A stretch of 64,000 bases of DNA, from assembly GCA_023259035.1 (NCBI GenBank), contig JAHFRA010000006.1, forward strand, positions 1-64,000, given 5' to 3'. The stretch is from Gallionella sp. Lineage in GTDB: Bacteria > Pseudomonadota > Gammaproteobacteria > Burkholderiales > Gallionellaceae. Each line of letters opens with the position of its first letter. The first letter of the stretch is position 1. The notes beneath the pieces are model-generated. The model saw nothing but the letters and a program-made list of their open reading frames with translations, was not told where the DNA came from and did not search any database. Both the position numbers and the translations under genes were made by a program. Below are positions 54,307 through 62,905 of this stretch, piece after piece.

Positions 54307-56262
54307 TTATTCCTTGAATTTCCAGCCGATGGAGCCCGAATCCTCCGAGAATATCCGCGCCTTACGGCTATCCACTTTATGCAAGACGGCCTTGATGTCG
54401 TTACCCGACATGCCGTTAAAAACATCTGCGCCGTTAGCGGACATCATGGTCTGTCCAATGGTGTGGCTAGTAATTTGATCTATAACACACGCGATGCCAT
54501 CCCCCATTCCGTTCCGGTCACGCGTGGCACAGGCAATCTCCTCCTCGTATCCTTTAACCGAAAGGTCAAGCGCACTCATTTCCGCATTGAGCTTTGCCAG
54601 TTGATTGGCCGCCTTGGCGTTATTTTCCACCAGTTTCCGCCAGTTGCCGGCTTGATCCTCCGTCAGTTTGATTGCGCCGCTTTTGATCCGCTCATGCAAC
54701 GCCAGATACTTCGCGAACTCCTGGTCAGATTTCAACGACTCAATTTCTTGCATCCTAGTTTTGCTGGTTTCCCGATCCTCGACAATTTTCTTTTTCAACG
54801 CTGCGATACTTTGATCAAATTCCGACAAATCGGGGACCAGCATCGTCACCAGCGTCTCTTTGCCCCGGCATTCACCGGCGGAGGCGATCTTGATTTTTTC
54901 GGCTGCAATCATGCATCCCTCAACAGCATCTGCGAACACTTCATCGGCAATTATTTCGCAGCTTACCGCATGTTCGACACGGACAATTCTGCCGATAATT
55001 GTGCTGTGCTCGCAGTGATGGATCGTTACCTCCCCATCACGGGCGCGAACCATGGCGCGCGCGACATGTTTGCCCAAGGTGACATTTCCGCCCTGCGATT
55101 CCACCCGCCCACCCGCCGCGTTGCCGGCGATGAAGATGTTGCCGCCTCGCGAAATCACGTTGCCGAAGACATCGGAAAGAAAGGTCATGTGCTTACCCTT
55201 CACCGTGCACCCTTCCTGCACCTCGCCATGCTCGACGAATTCGTCCACTCCCAGCTCCAGATCACCAGTCGTCCTGGCGCTGACGCCCCCTGTGGTTTCG
55301 ATTTTTTCGACAACCGAAATACTGTTCGATTGCTCATCCAGCATGATGAAACCATCCAGCATCGACACGATATATTCGCCATCGGACGCCTGCTCCACGC
55401 GTGTTCCCGCCGACGCGAGCGCGTGTAGATCAAGCTCTTTTGGAATTCCCGGCTCGATGATTTCGCCTGTCACCTTGTAGCCCTGCTTGCCCAACGCTCG
55501 CGGGACTTTTTTGAGCAAGCGCTTCCCTTTGGCAATTTGCGGAAAACGATTTTTGAATGCCTTCAAGTCGGCCTTGCCATCCCGCAAAATCTTGGGGGAA
55601 TTATCGCGGCGCAACTCGAGGTGCACCTCCTGAATTCCGGCATCGCGCCCCTCCGTGGGCGCAAGATACCGGGCGATCGTTACGCGGGCCGATGCGCCGC
55701 TCGCGATGGCCTGGCGCACCGCATCCGCGTCGATGCCGAACTTCACCCCTTTCAGCCACATAGCGGCGACAAACTCATCGAAATCCAGCTTGGTCGGCAC
55801 TTGCCTGGTTTTACTCACATACCCGGTGACCGGCGGTACGCCGTCCTCTCCGGGTTCGCCATAAACCGGCTCTTCATAAGTTTCCTCGATACTGGCCGGC
55901 TCAAAAACATATTCGGCACTATTCCCTCTATCAAGTAGCTTGACTGCCCTATAGAGCGCCTGGCGCTGCGGCGAAAACCGAATAATTTTCGTAGCAATTC
56001 TTGCCTCGGCGCACTTGCCTTGCATCGCTGCCAGCCAGTCAGCATCATGAAGCAATTTGAGAAAAGCGGCATAGTCCAAGCCGGAAAAGCGCATCTCTCC
56101 GGTAAACAACCGATTAACAAAAAACTCAAACCCGCCGACCGCCAGAGCCTGTGCGCGCAGGTCAATGATCACCCCCTCCGGCTGTATCGAGATAAAACCG
56201 GGAAGAATCAGCTCATTTTGCAGAATTTCAGAGGAACCGTTTGGCAAATTGGCAGATGTCAT
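54307..56262 (-). CDS. FapA / DUF342 polymer-forming-type protein
   Basis: A 651-residue cytoplasmic protein of the DUF342 family. The central part (about 250-450) is a Gly-rich beta-helix (TTGGVSARTTGDLELGVDEFVEHGEVQEGCTVKGKHMTFLSDVFGNVISRGGNIFIAGNAAGGRVESQGGNVTLG), followed by a coiled coil (about 480-580, LKKKIVEDRETSKTRMQEIESLKSD). The N-terminal region is family-specific. In Vibrio vulnificus FapA is described as a flagellar assembly/regulatory protein, but most homologues are unstudied and no flagellar genes are nearby here. Separate from NfeD-SPFH by 38 bp, same strand. Confidence 0.87.
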   Translation of the reverse strand: MTSANLPNGSSEILQNELILPGFISIQPEGVIIDLRAQALAVGGFEFFVNRLFTGEMRFSGLDYAAFLKLLHDADWLAAMQGKCAEARIATKIIRFSPQRQALYRAVKLLDRGNSAEYVFEPASIEETYEEPVYGEPGEDGVPPVTGYVSKTRQVPTKLDFDEFVAAMWLKGVKFGIDADAVRQAIASGASARVTIARYLAPTEGRDAGIQEVHLELRRDNSPKILRDGKADLKAFKNRFPQIAKGKRLLKKVPRALGKQGYKVTGEIIEPGIPKELDLHALASAGTRVEQASDGEYIVSMLDGFIMLDEQSNSISVVEKIETTGGVSARTTGDLELGVDEFVEHGEVQEGCTVKGKHMTFLSDVFGNVISRGGNIFIAGNAAGGRVESQGGNVTLGKHVARAMVRARDGEVTIHHCEHSTIIGRIVRVEHAVSCEIIADEVFADAVEGCMIAAEKIKIASAGECRGKETLVTMLVPDLSEFDQSIAALKKKIVEDRETSKTRMQEIESLKSDQEFAKYLALHERIKSGAIKLTEDQAGNWRKLVENNAKAANQLAKLNAEMSALDLSVKGYEEEIACATRDRNGMGDGIACVIDQITSHTIGQTMMSANGADVFNGMSGNDIKAVLHKVDSRKARIFSEDSGSIGWKFKE

Positions 56263-56300
56263 TTCGTGACCTTAATTTTGCAAGCCGACATCGTAAAACA

Positions 56301-57206
56301 TCAACTTTTCTTTATCACCTGCATCGCGGTGGCGACCATTCCGGCAATGTCGGCGGCGTTGCCGGGCAGGATCATGGTGTTGCCTTGTTTGGCGATGTTG
56401 CCGAACGCATCGACGAATCTTTCGGCGACTTTGAGGTTGGCGGCGACGAGGCCGCCTTCGCTTTGAATCGCGTTTGCTACCACCTTGATCGATTCGGCGG
56501 TGGCGTTGGCAACCAGCAGCAGGGCTTCCGCCTCGCCCTGCGCGTTGTTGATGGCAGCTTGTTTTGATCCTTCGGATTCGCGGATCGAGGCGGTCATCTT
56601 GCCTTCGGCGAGATTGATTTCTTCCTGTTTCTTGCCTTCCGATTGGGCGATCAGCGCGCGCTTTTCGCGCTCGGCGGTGATCTGTTTCTGCATCGCGGCG
56701 AGCACCTGCTGCGGCGGGGTGATGTCCTTGATTTCGTAGCGCAGCACTTTCACGCCCCAGTTCGGGCTGGCTTCGTCGAGCGCGAATACCACGGTGCGGT
56801 TGATCGCATCGCGGTCTTCCAGCAATTTATCCAGGTCGCGTTTGCCGCATTCCGAGCGCAGCGCAGTCTGCGCGAGCATGGTGATGGCGGCGAGATAATT
56901 CGAGGTGCCATAGCTGGCACGCGAGGCATCGGTGATCTGGTAATACAGCACCCCGTCCACTTGCACCTGGGTGTTGTCGCGCGTAATGCAGACCTGCGGA
57001 GCAATATCCAGCGGGAACTCGGTGAGACGGTGGCGATAGGCGACGCGGTCCATGAACGGAATGACGATATTCAGGCCGGGTTCCAGCGTCCGGTTGTATT
57101 TGCCAAACCGCTCGACCACCCACGCGTTTTGCTGCGGCACGATTTTGATCGACTGAAAGGCCAGAATTACCGCGAAGATTCCCAATACGATGACGAACAT
57201 ATCCAT
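56301..57206 (-). CDS. SPFH-domain membrane protein (QmcA/stomatin-like)
   Basis: A 301-residue protein with one N-terminal helix (MDMFVIVLGIFAVILAFQSIKIV) and a SPFH/Band 7 domain (VPQQNAWVVERFGKYNRTLEPGLNIVIPFMDRVAYRHRLTEFPLDIAPQVCITRDNTQVQVDGVLYYQITD). A coiled coil (KQEEINLAEGKMTASIRESEGSKQAAINNAQGEAEALL) and a hydrophobic C-terminal segment follow. These proteins form large membrane rings and organise microdomains, often with proteases. Paired with the NfeD gene upstream, the standard partnership. AAGGAG ribosome site. Confidence 0.95.
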   Translation of the reverse strand: MDMFVIVLGIFAVILAFQSIKIVPQQNAWVVERFGKYNRTLEPGLNIVIPFMDRVAYRHRLTEFPLDIAPQVCITRDNTQVQVDGVLYYQITDASRASYGTSNYLAAITMLAQTALRSECGKRDLDKLLEDRDAINRTVVFALDEASPNWGVKVLRYEIKDITPPQQVLAAMQKQITAEREKRALIAQSEGKKQEEINLAEGKMTASIRESEGSKQAAINNAQGEAEALLLVANATAESIKVVANAIQSEGGLVAANLKVAERFVDAFGNIAKQGNTMILPGNAADIAGMVATAMQVIKKS

Positions 57207-57264
57207 GTTTTTCTCCTTGCGTTGAGGTGGTTACAAATTACATCCGCGTTGCTCGAAGACCGAG

Positions 57265-57681
57265 CTACTCGATTATCAGACGGGAGCCGGAAATTTCCTT
57301 GATGCGCCATGTCTGCCGGGCTGCGTCCGCCACCGCTTCGCCCGCCAGTTCGGCATCCCATTCCGCCCCGCGATAGCTGACACGGGCATGGCGTTCGTCC
57401 GACCAGTTCACGGCGCGCACGGTCTGGCCGATATCGTTGGCGAAGTTGACATTCTCATGCGGGCGGGCGTGTTGTTTATTCCACCGATAGATGCCCGCCA
57501 CGCTCGCCGAACACAACACTGCCGCAACGATGGCCTGTCCGCTCCACGCCACACCCATATACGCAACGAAACCTGCAACCGCCAGCCCGAATGCGACGGC
57601 AATCAGATAGAACGTGCCGCTGGACATTTCGGCTATCACCAGCGCCACCGCCGCCAACCACCATATCCAATATGCTTCCAT
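57265..57681 (-). CDS. NfeD-like membrane protein
   Basis: ATG 57681 has a GGAGG site and starts MEAYWIWWLAAVALVIAEMSSGTFYLIAVAFGLAVAGFVAYMG, giving 138 residues; the track start 24 codons upstream is rejected. Three membrane helices are followed by an OB-fold (TVRAVNWSDERHARVSYRGAEWDAELAGEA). It is the short NfeD1b type that pairs with SPFH proteins, probably controlling their assembly. First gene of a two-gene unit. Confidence 0.92.
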   Translation of the reverse strand: MEAYWIWWLAAVALVIAEMSSGTFYLIAVAFGLAVAGFVAYMGVAWSGQAIVAAVLCSASVAGIYRWNKQHARPHENVNFANDIGQTVRAVNWSDERHARVSYRGAEWDAELAGEAVADAARQTWRIKEISGSRLIIE

Positions 57682-57752
57682 CTCGCCTCCTCGTTTGTTT
57701 TTCCGACGGGTGCATTTTGCCACGTTTACCGGATAATTCGGTGATCCAAACA

Positions 57753-57779
57753 AAAACTCCCGCTCACGGCGGGAGTTTT
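57753..57779 (-). terminator. Terminator of the nuo operon
   Basis: AAAACTCCCGC and GCGGGAGTTTT form an 11-bp perfect stem around a 5-nt loop, followed on the minus strand by TTTTTG. It lies 27 bp after the nuoN stop. Confidence 0.88.
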
Positions 57780-57805
57780 AGCACAGCGATAATGGCAGCC
57801 CGGCT

Positions 57806-59263
57806 TTAATGCAGCAACAACGATTGCTGTACCGCTACGGCGCAAACCGACATCAGCTTGCTTGGCAACAAGCCAAGCAACAATACTCCCAAACCGTTGG
57901 CACTCATCAGCAACACGGTGTCTTGTTCGAAGGTAATCGCTGCGTGGCTTTCCGGCGCATCGAAGTACATCAGTTTGACGATGCGCAGGTAGTAGAACGC
58001 GCCGATCAGCGAGAACAATACCGCAACGACGGCCAGCCAGATATGTCCCGCCTGCACGACAGCGTTCAGCACTGAAAATTTGGCGTAGAAACCGACCGTG
58101 GGCGGCACGCCGGCCATGGAAAACATCAGCAACAGCATCAGGAAAGCGAGCCACGGGCTGCGCCTGCTGAGCCCCTTGAAATCATTGAGGGTATCGGCCT
58201 CAAATCCATCTGCGCGAGATAGCAGCATGATCATGCCAAACGCGCCCAGCGACATCAGCGCGTACACCACGACATAGAACATCGACGCTCCATAACCCTC
58301 GGTGTTGCCGCTCAATAAGCCAAGCAGCAAAAATCCCATGTGGGTAATGGTCGAGTAGGCGAACATGCGTTTGAGGTTGGTTTGTGCGATCGCGGAGATG
58401 TTGCCGAGCGCCATCGAAGCAATCGCAAGAATAATCAACATACCCGACCAGTGTTGCACCAGGGGTTGCAGCCCTTCGGCCAGAATGCGCGCAGCAAAGG
58501 CGAATGCAGCGAGCTTGGGAGCCGAGCCGATCAGCATGGTTATGGCGGTTGGCGCACCTTGATACACGTCCGGCACCCACATGTGAAAGGGCACTACGCC
58601 GAGCTTGAAGGCCAGGCCGGAGACCATGAACACCAGACCGAACACCAGCAAATTCTTGTCCGCCGCGCCGGACTGAATCGCCTGCGACACAACACTCAAC
58701 TGCAGCGCGCCGGTCGCGCCATACAGCATCGACATGCCGTATAACAACAGGCTGGAAGCCAGCGCGCCAAGCACAAAGTATTTCATCGATGCTTCGATGG
58801 CGACGGAAGAATCGCGTTGCAAGGCAACTATCGTGTACAGGCTGAGAGAGAGCAGTTCCAGACCGAGATACAGGGTGAGGAAGTGGTTGGCGGAGATCAT
58901 CACCATCATGCCGAGCAGCGCGAACAAGACCAGCACCATGAACTCGCCGGTGAACAGGTCGCGCGCAGTGAGATATTGGCGCGAATATACCAGCATCATG
59001 GACAACGCCAGACAGGTCAGCAGTTTCAGCACATCGGACATCAGATCATCGACGACCATATCGTGAAAGGCATATACCACGCCGTTTTCGTGCGTGCCGA
59101 CGATAATCAGCGAACAGCCCAGCAAGGTGAGTTGCACCAGCAGGTAGGTGGCCATCCTGCCGCTTTGCCTGATCAACAAATCTGCAATCAGTATCACGCA
59201 CGCCATGGTCAGCACGAAGACCTCGGGAAGCACAGGCAATAAATTGGATATGGCAAAGTTCAT
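57806..59263 (-). CDS. nuoN: NADH-quinone oxidoreductase subunit N
   Basis: A 485-residue antiporter-like subunit of complex I with fourteen helices. Conserved residues include the Glu in [21 protein letters not shown], the Lys in [28 protein letters not shown] and the later Lys in [19 protein letters not shown]. It pumps protons during quinone reduction or, in low-energy chemolithotrophs, may work in reverse to make NADH. It overlaps nuoM by 4 nt and ends the operon. Confidence 0.96.
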   Translation of the reverse strand: MNFAISNLLPVLPEVFVLTMACVILIADLLIRQSGRMATYLLVQLTLLGCSLIIVGTHENGVVYAFHDMVVDDLMSDVLKLLTCLALSMMLVYSRQYLTARDLFTGEFMVLVLFALLGMMVMISANHFLTLYLGLELLSLSLYTIVALQRDSSVAIEASMKYFVLGALASSLLLYGMSMLYGATGALQLSVVSQAIQSGAADKNLLVFGLVFMVSGLAFKLGVVPFHMWVPDVYQGAPTAITMLIGSAPKLAAFAFAARILAEGLQPLVQHWSGMLIILAIASMALGNISAIAQTNLKRMFAYSTITHMGFLLLGLLSGNTEGYGASMFYVVVYALMSLGAFGMIMLLSRADGFEADTLNDFKGLSRRSPWLAFLMLLLMFSMAGVPPTVGFYAKFSVLNAVVQAGHIWLAVVAVLFSLIGAFYYLRIVKLMYFDAPESHAAITFEQDTVLLMSANGLGVLLLGLLPSKLMSVCAVAVQQSLLLH

Positions 59264-60900
59264 AGCGTCTGTTTCCGATCCCAGTTAGAGATTTGACAAG
59301 GCGGCGCGCGGCATGAGTCAGCAGGTGCCCGGTCGGCTGCGGCGGTGTTCACCACGGCATGCTGAGCTCTCCGGTCAGGCAGCGGCGGATGTACCACGTC
59401 ATTATGTCCTTCGATATTGTTGACGCCCCGAACCGACGACATCTCCGACACGACATGTTTGACGCTCGCCCGTATCCTGTCGAGGAACGGTTCCGGATTG
59501 AAGCCGATCCAGAAAACCAGCACCAGCAGTGGCACTAGCGTTGCGATCTCGCGACCGTTGAGGTCGGCAACAACAACGCCCTCCTCCCGGCTATGCTCCC
59601 CCCAAACAATCCGTTGCAACATCCAGAGCATGTAGGCCACTGTGAGCACCACCCCGCCGATGGAGATTGCCCCGGCTAACAGGTTGCTTTTAAAGGTTCC
59701 GACCAGCACCAGAAATTCCCCGACAAACGAATTCGTCCCGGGAAGCCCGAAGGAAGCAAATGAAAAAATAGCCAACAGCGTCACATAAATCGGCACCGTC
59801 ATCCGCAACCCGCTGCAATCCAGGATAAGCCGGCTGTGGGTTCTTTCGTAAATTATTCCCACGCAGAGAAACAGCGCCCCGGTGGTAATCCCGTGGTTGA
59901 CCATCTGGAGAATGGCCCCTTCGATACCCTGTGAGTTAAAAACGAATATTCCCAATGTAACGAATCCCATATGCCCGACGCTGGAGTAGGCAACCAACTT
60001 CTTGAGATCGGTCTGCACCAGCGCCATGTATGAGCCCCAGATGATGGCAATCAACGAAAGCGCCAGAATGATCGGCGCAAAAGCGTGGCTCGCATCGGGT
60101 GCCATCGGCAAGCTGAATCTCAAAAATCCGTAGGTACCCAGCTTCAGCATCACGCTTGCCAGCATCACGCTACCGGCGGTGGGCGCCTCGACGTGGGCAT
60201 CGGGCAGCCAGGTGTGAAACGGGAACATCGGGACCTTGATCGCGAAGGCCAGGAAAAAAGCCCAGAACACCCAGAACTGGAACGTTGCGCTGTATGCTCC
60301 TTTCGATAATTCCCGAATATCAAACGTCTCGCCGCCCGTGTAATACAGCGCCAGTATTGCCACCAGCATCGGAAGGCTTCCGGTCATCGTATAGAGAAAG
60401 AACTTCAACGCGGCATATACCCGGCGCTGACCACCCCATACTCCGATGATAAGGAACATCGGGATGAGTTCGGCCTCCCAGAAGACGAAGAACAGGAACA
60501 AATCGAGCGACACAAAGACTCCGATTAGCGCCGCCTCCATGACCAGGAGCGCCATCATGTACTCCTTGACCCGCGTATCAATAGCCTTCCATGAACAGAG
60601 CACGCAGAGCGGGGTAATCAGGGTGGTGAGCAACACCAGCAGCACGCTGATACCGTCCACTCCGACGGCATAGTTAATGTTGAAAGCGGGTATCCATGAC
60701 ACCCGCGTAACAAACTGCATTTCGTGGCTGGCGGTATCGAAGGAAAACCACAGCGGAAGCGAAACAACAAAAACCAGCAACGTAAAAGCCAGGGCGATCC
60801 AGCGTGACCACCCGTCATTGCGCGGGGCAAGGCCGATTATCGCCGCGCCGAGGACTGGGAGAAATATAAGCAAACTTAATAGATTGGATTCGTGTATCAC
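59260..60900 (-). CDS. nuoM: NADH-quinone oxidoreductase subunit M
   Basis: A 546-residue subunit starting at GTG. The essential Glu lies near residue 141 ([21 protein letters not shown]) and the Lys near 221 ([28 protein letters not shown]). The canonical protein should end soon after [14 protein letters not shown]; here a hydrophilic tail of about 65 residues follows ([24 protein letters not shown]...), which is not family-typical and overlaps the nuoN start. It follows the MrpD-like gene by 9 nt instead of a classical nuoL. Confidence 0.94.
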   Translation of the reverse strand: MIHESNLLSLLIFLPVLGAAIIGLAPRNDGWSRWIALAFTLLVFVVSLPLWFSFDTASHEMQFVTRVSWIPAFNINYAVGVDGISVLLVLLTTLITPLCVLCSWKAIDTRVKEYMMALLVMEAALIGVFVSLDLFLFFVFWEAELIPMFLIIGVWGGQRRVYAALKFFLYTMTGSLPMLVAILALYYTGGETFDIRELSKGAYSATFQFWVFWAFFLAFAIKVPMFPFHTWLPDAHVEAPTAGSVMLASVMLKLGTYGFLRFSLPMAPDASHAFAPIILALSLIAIIWGSYMALVQTDLKKLVAYSSVGHMGFVTLGIFVFNSQGIEGAILQMVNHGITTGALFLCVGIIYERTHSRLILDCSGLRMTVPIYVTLLAIFSFASFGLPGTNSFVGEFLVLVGTFKSNLLAGAISIGGVVLTVAYMLWMLQRIVWGEHSREEGVVVADLNGREIATLVPLLVLVFWIGFNPEPFLDRIRASVKHVVSEMSSVRGVNNIEGHNDVVHPPLPDRRAQHAVVNTAAADRAPADSCRAPPCQISNWDRKQTL

Positions 60901-60909
60901 GCTATAACC

Positions 60910-62658
60910 TCAGAACAGTGAATAAAGGCTCAGGATTAAAAGTGATCCCACCATAACCAGGGCGTAATGCTGGAGTTGTCCGGTTTGCATCTGCCGCAGC
61001 GTGCCGGCCCCTTTCACCACCGCCGCTGCAACGGCGTTGACAGCCCCGTCAATAACGTTCTTGTCAAGCCACAGCCCTTTTGTGCCAAGTGTCAGATTGC
61101 CGCGGAACACGTGACGGTACACCTGAATAAACCAGTTCTCGATGGGGGTTACCACGTGGTACACGAACCGCATAAACAGGCCCGCACCCTTCCGGTAGAA
61201 CCAGTCTACATCCAGGGTAATCTTGCGCAGCCCCCCGAGTTTCTTGCGCAGCATGAAGAAGCCCATGGCGGTAAACAGCAGTATCTGCAACGCCCAGACG
61301 ATATGGGTTGGCGTGTAAGAGTGGTAATCAACGAGGTTCGGCAGCTTGTCGTAAAGCCATGCCGGATAAACACCGATGAAGACACACAAAAACGCGGCCA
61401 TCCCCATCGCCACCAGCATGTTGCGCGGTGGTTCGGTTGGCCGTACCCCGCAATCTTTGCCAAAGAAGGTGTAATAGGGTATTTTCAGCCCCAGACACAG
61501 GAACGTTCCGACGGAAGCCAGCGTGAGCAGCAGCCATATCTGGGGAAGATGCATTTCGGCGGCGGCAGAAATTTCCATGGACTTGCTGACGAATCCGCTA
61601 AACAGGGGGAAAGCCGAAATCGACAAGGCGCCGATCATATAGAGAACGAAGGTCACCGGCATGTAGCGGTATAGCCCTCCCAGTTCGCTCAGCTTGCTCC
61701 GCCCGGTCATTTGAAGGACGGCCCCCGCCCCCATAAACAGCAGCCCTTTGTACAGGATGTGCGCGAAAGCATGGGCGACCGCGCCGTTGACAGCCAGAGC
61801 CGACCCCATCCCCACGGCGGCCACCATAAAGCCCACCTGGCTGATGATGTGGTAGCCGAGAAGCCTGCGAATATCGTTCGACAGCATGGCAAACACCACG
61901 CCGTAGAGTGCCATGACGGTGCCCATCCAGATGAGTATCTCTGTCCCGGGGTAGGCGCGGATCAAAGCATAAACCGCCGTCTTGGTGGTGAAGGCGCTCA
62001 GGAAAACCGCTCCGGTCACCGTTGCTTCAGGGTAGGCATCGGTCAACCATGCATGCAGCGGAGGAACGGCAGCGTTGAGCATGAAGCCGATCATGATCAG
62101 ATAGAACGCCGGGCCTTGTTGTCCCTGCATCACATCGAAACGGGTCGATCCGGTCGTCACATAAAAGATCACGATCCCGGCAAGCAGCACCAGGCCTCCG
62201 ACGGCATGCACGAGCAGATACCGGTACCCGGCTTCGATCGAGGCCTGTACCCGGCGCGACCAGATAAGCCAGACCGAGGCGAACGCCATCAGCTCCCAAA
62301 ACACAAACAGCGTCAGGAGATCGCCGGCAAACGTTGCGCCGAGCGATGACCCGGCATAGACGAACGCGGCGATATGTTGCCCATTGTCCTTGACATGCAG
62401 CGCATAGATTGACCCGATCAGCACCGCGCATGAGAACACGTAGGCGAAAGCCAGGCTGAGCTTGTCCACCCGGCCGAAGATCAGTTCAAATCCGAGGAAC
62501 TTGACGACACCATGGACGCCGGGCGACATCAGCATCACGGTCAACAGCGCAAGGACCGGGAGGAGAACGAGATAAATCTGCTGTGCTCTGCCCTTGAAGA
62601 AAGGAATGAGCAATGCCCCCAAAATGAGGAAGGCTGAAGGGTGAACCCAATCAATCAT
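60910..62658 (-). CDS. MrpD-like proton antiporter subunit in the nuo operon
   Basis: A 582-residue, multi-helix protein of the NuoL/M/N-MrpD superfamily. The helix 5 Glu is present (LFVFWELMAFASVWLIW, about 121) and the helix 8 Lys too (SAFTTKTAVYALIRAYPG). The helix 7 Lys of NuoM and MrpD is replaced by Asn (GFMLNAAVPPLHAWLTDAYPEATVTG, about 193). I recall NAA forms in some alphaproteobacterial MrpD-like proteins, so this may mark a subfamily. The C-terminus is extended by about 120 residues with an amphipathic region and a final helix, as in NuoL-type lateral helices. It occupies the nuoL position. Confidence 0.85.
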   Translation of the reverse strand: MIDWVHPSAFLILGALLIPFFKGRAQQIYLVLLPVLALLTVMLMSPGVHGVVKFLGFELIFGRVDKLSLAFAYVFSCAVLIGSIYALHVKDNGQHIAAFVYAGSSLGATFAGDLLTLFVFWELMAFASVWLIWSRRVQASIEAGYRYLLVHAVGGLVLLAGIVIFYVTTGSTRFDVMQGQQGPAFYLIMIGFMLNAAVPPLHAWLTDAYPEATVTGAVFLSAFTTKTAVYALIRAYPGTEILIWMGTVMALYGVVFAMLSNDIRRLLGYHIISQVGFMVAAVGMGSALAVNGAVAHAFAHILYKGLLFMGAGAVLQMTGRSKLSELGGLYRYMPVTFVLYMIGALSISAFPLFSGFVSKSMEISAAAEMHLPQIWLLLTLASVGTFLCLGLKIPYYTFFGKDCGVRPTEPPRNMLVAMGMAAFLCVFIGVYPAWLYDKLPNLVDYHSYTPTHIVWALQILLFTAMGFFMLRKKLGGLRKITLDVDWFYRKGAGLFMRFVYHVVTPIENWFIQVYRHVFRGNLTLGTKGLWLDKNVIDGAVNAVAAAVVKGAGTLRQMQTGQLQHYALVMVGSLLILSLYSLF

Positions 62659-62905
62659 TGTAGTAATCCTCAGGCCGTCCCAGCCAATAGTGCCCCAACG
62701 TCTTCGAAACGACGACGATCAGGATAAAAGAAAGAAGGCCGTAGACAGCACTAAACCCCGGGATATCGTCCCAGAAATAATGTGAGTGGTGCCGGGGAAG
62801 AAAAAAATCGATCACGACAAGGAGCGCCAGAACCGTGAAACCGATCCGCTTCAACGTGTTTGCGTTATTCACCAGGTTTTCCAGAATTTTGCCAATATCC
62901 ATCAT
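62651..62905 (-). CDS. Small two-helix membrane protein in the antiporter module
   Basis: An 84-residue protein with two hydrophobic helices (RIGFTVLALLVVIDFFLP and GFSAVYGLLSFILIVVVSKTLGHYWLG) separated by a His-rich hairpin (RHHSHYFWDD). It overlaps both neighbours (8 nt and 4 nt), so its level is tied to theirs. It may be an accessory subunit of the MrpD-like pair, comparable with the small Mrp subunits, but I do not recognise a named family. Confidence 0.75.
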   Translation of the reverse strand: MMDIGKILENLVNNANTLKRIGFTVLALLVVIDFFLPRHHSHYFWDDIPGFSAVYGLLSFILIVVVSKTLGHYWLGRPEDYYND

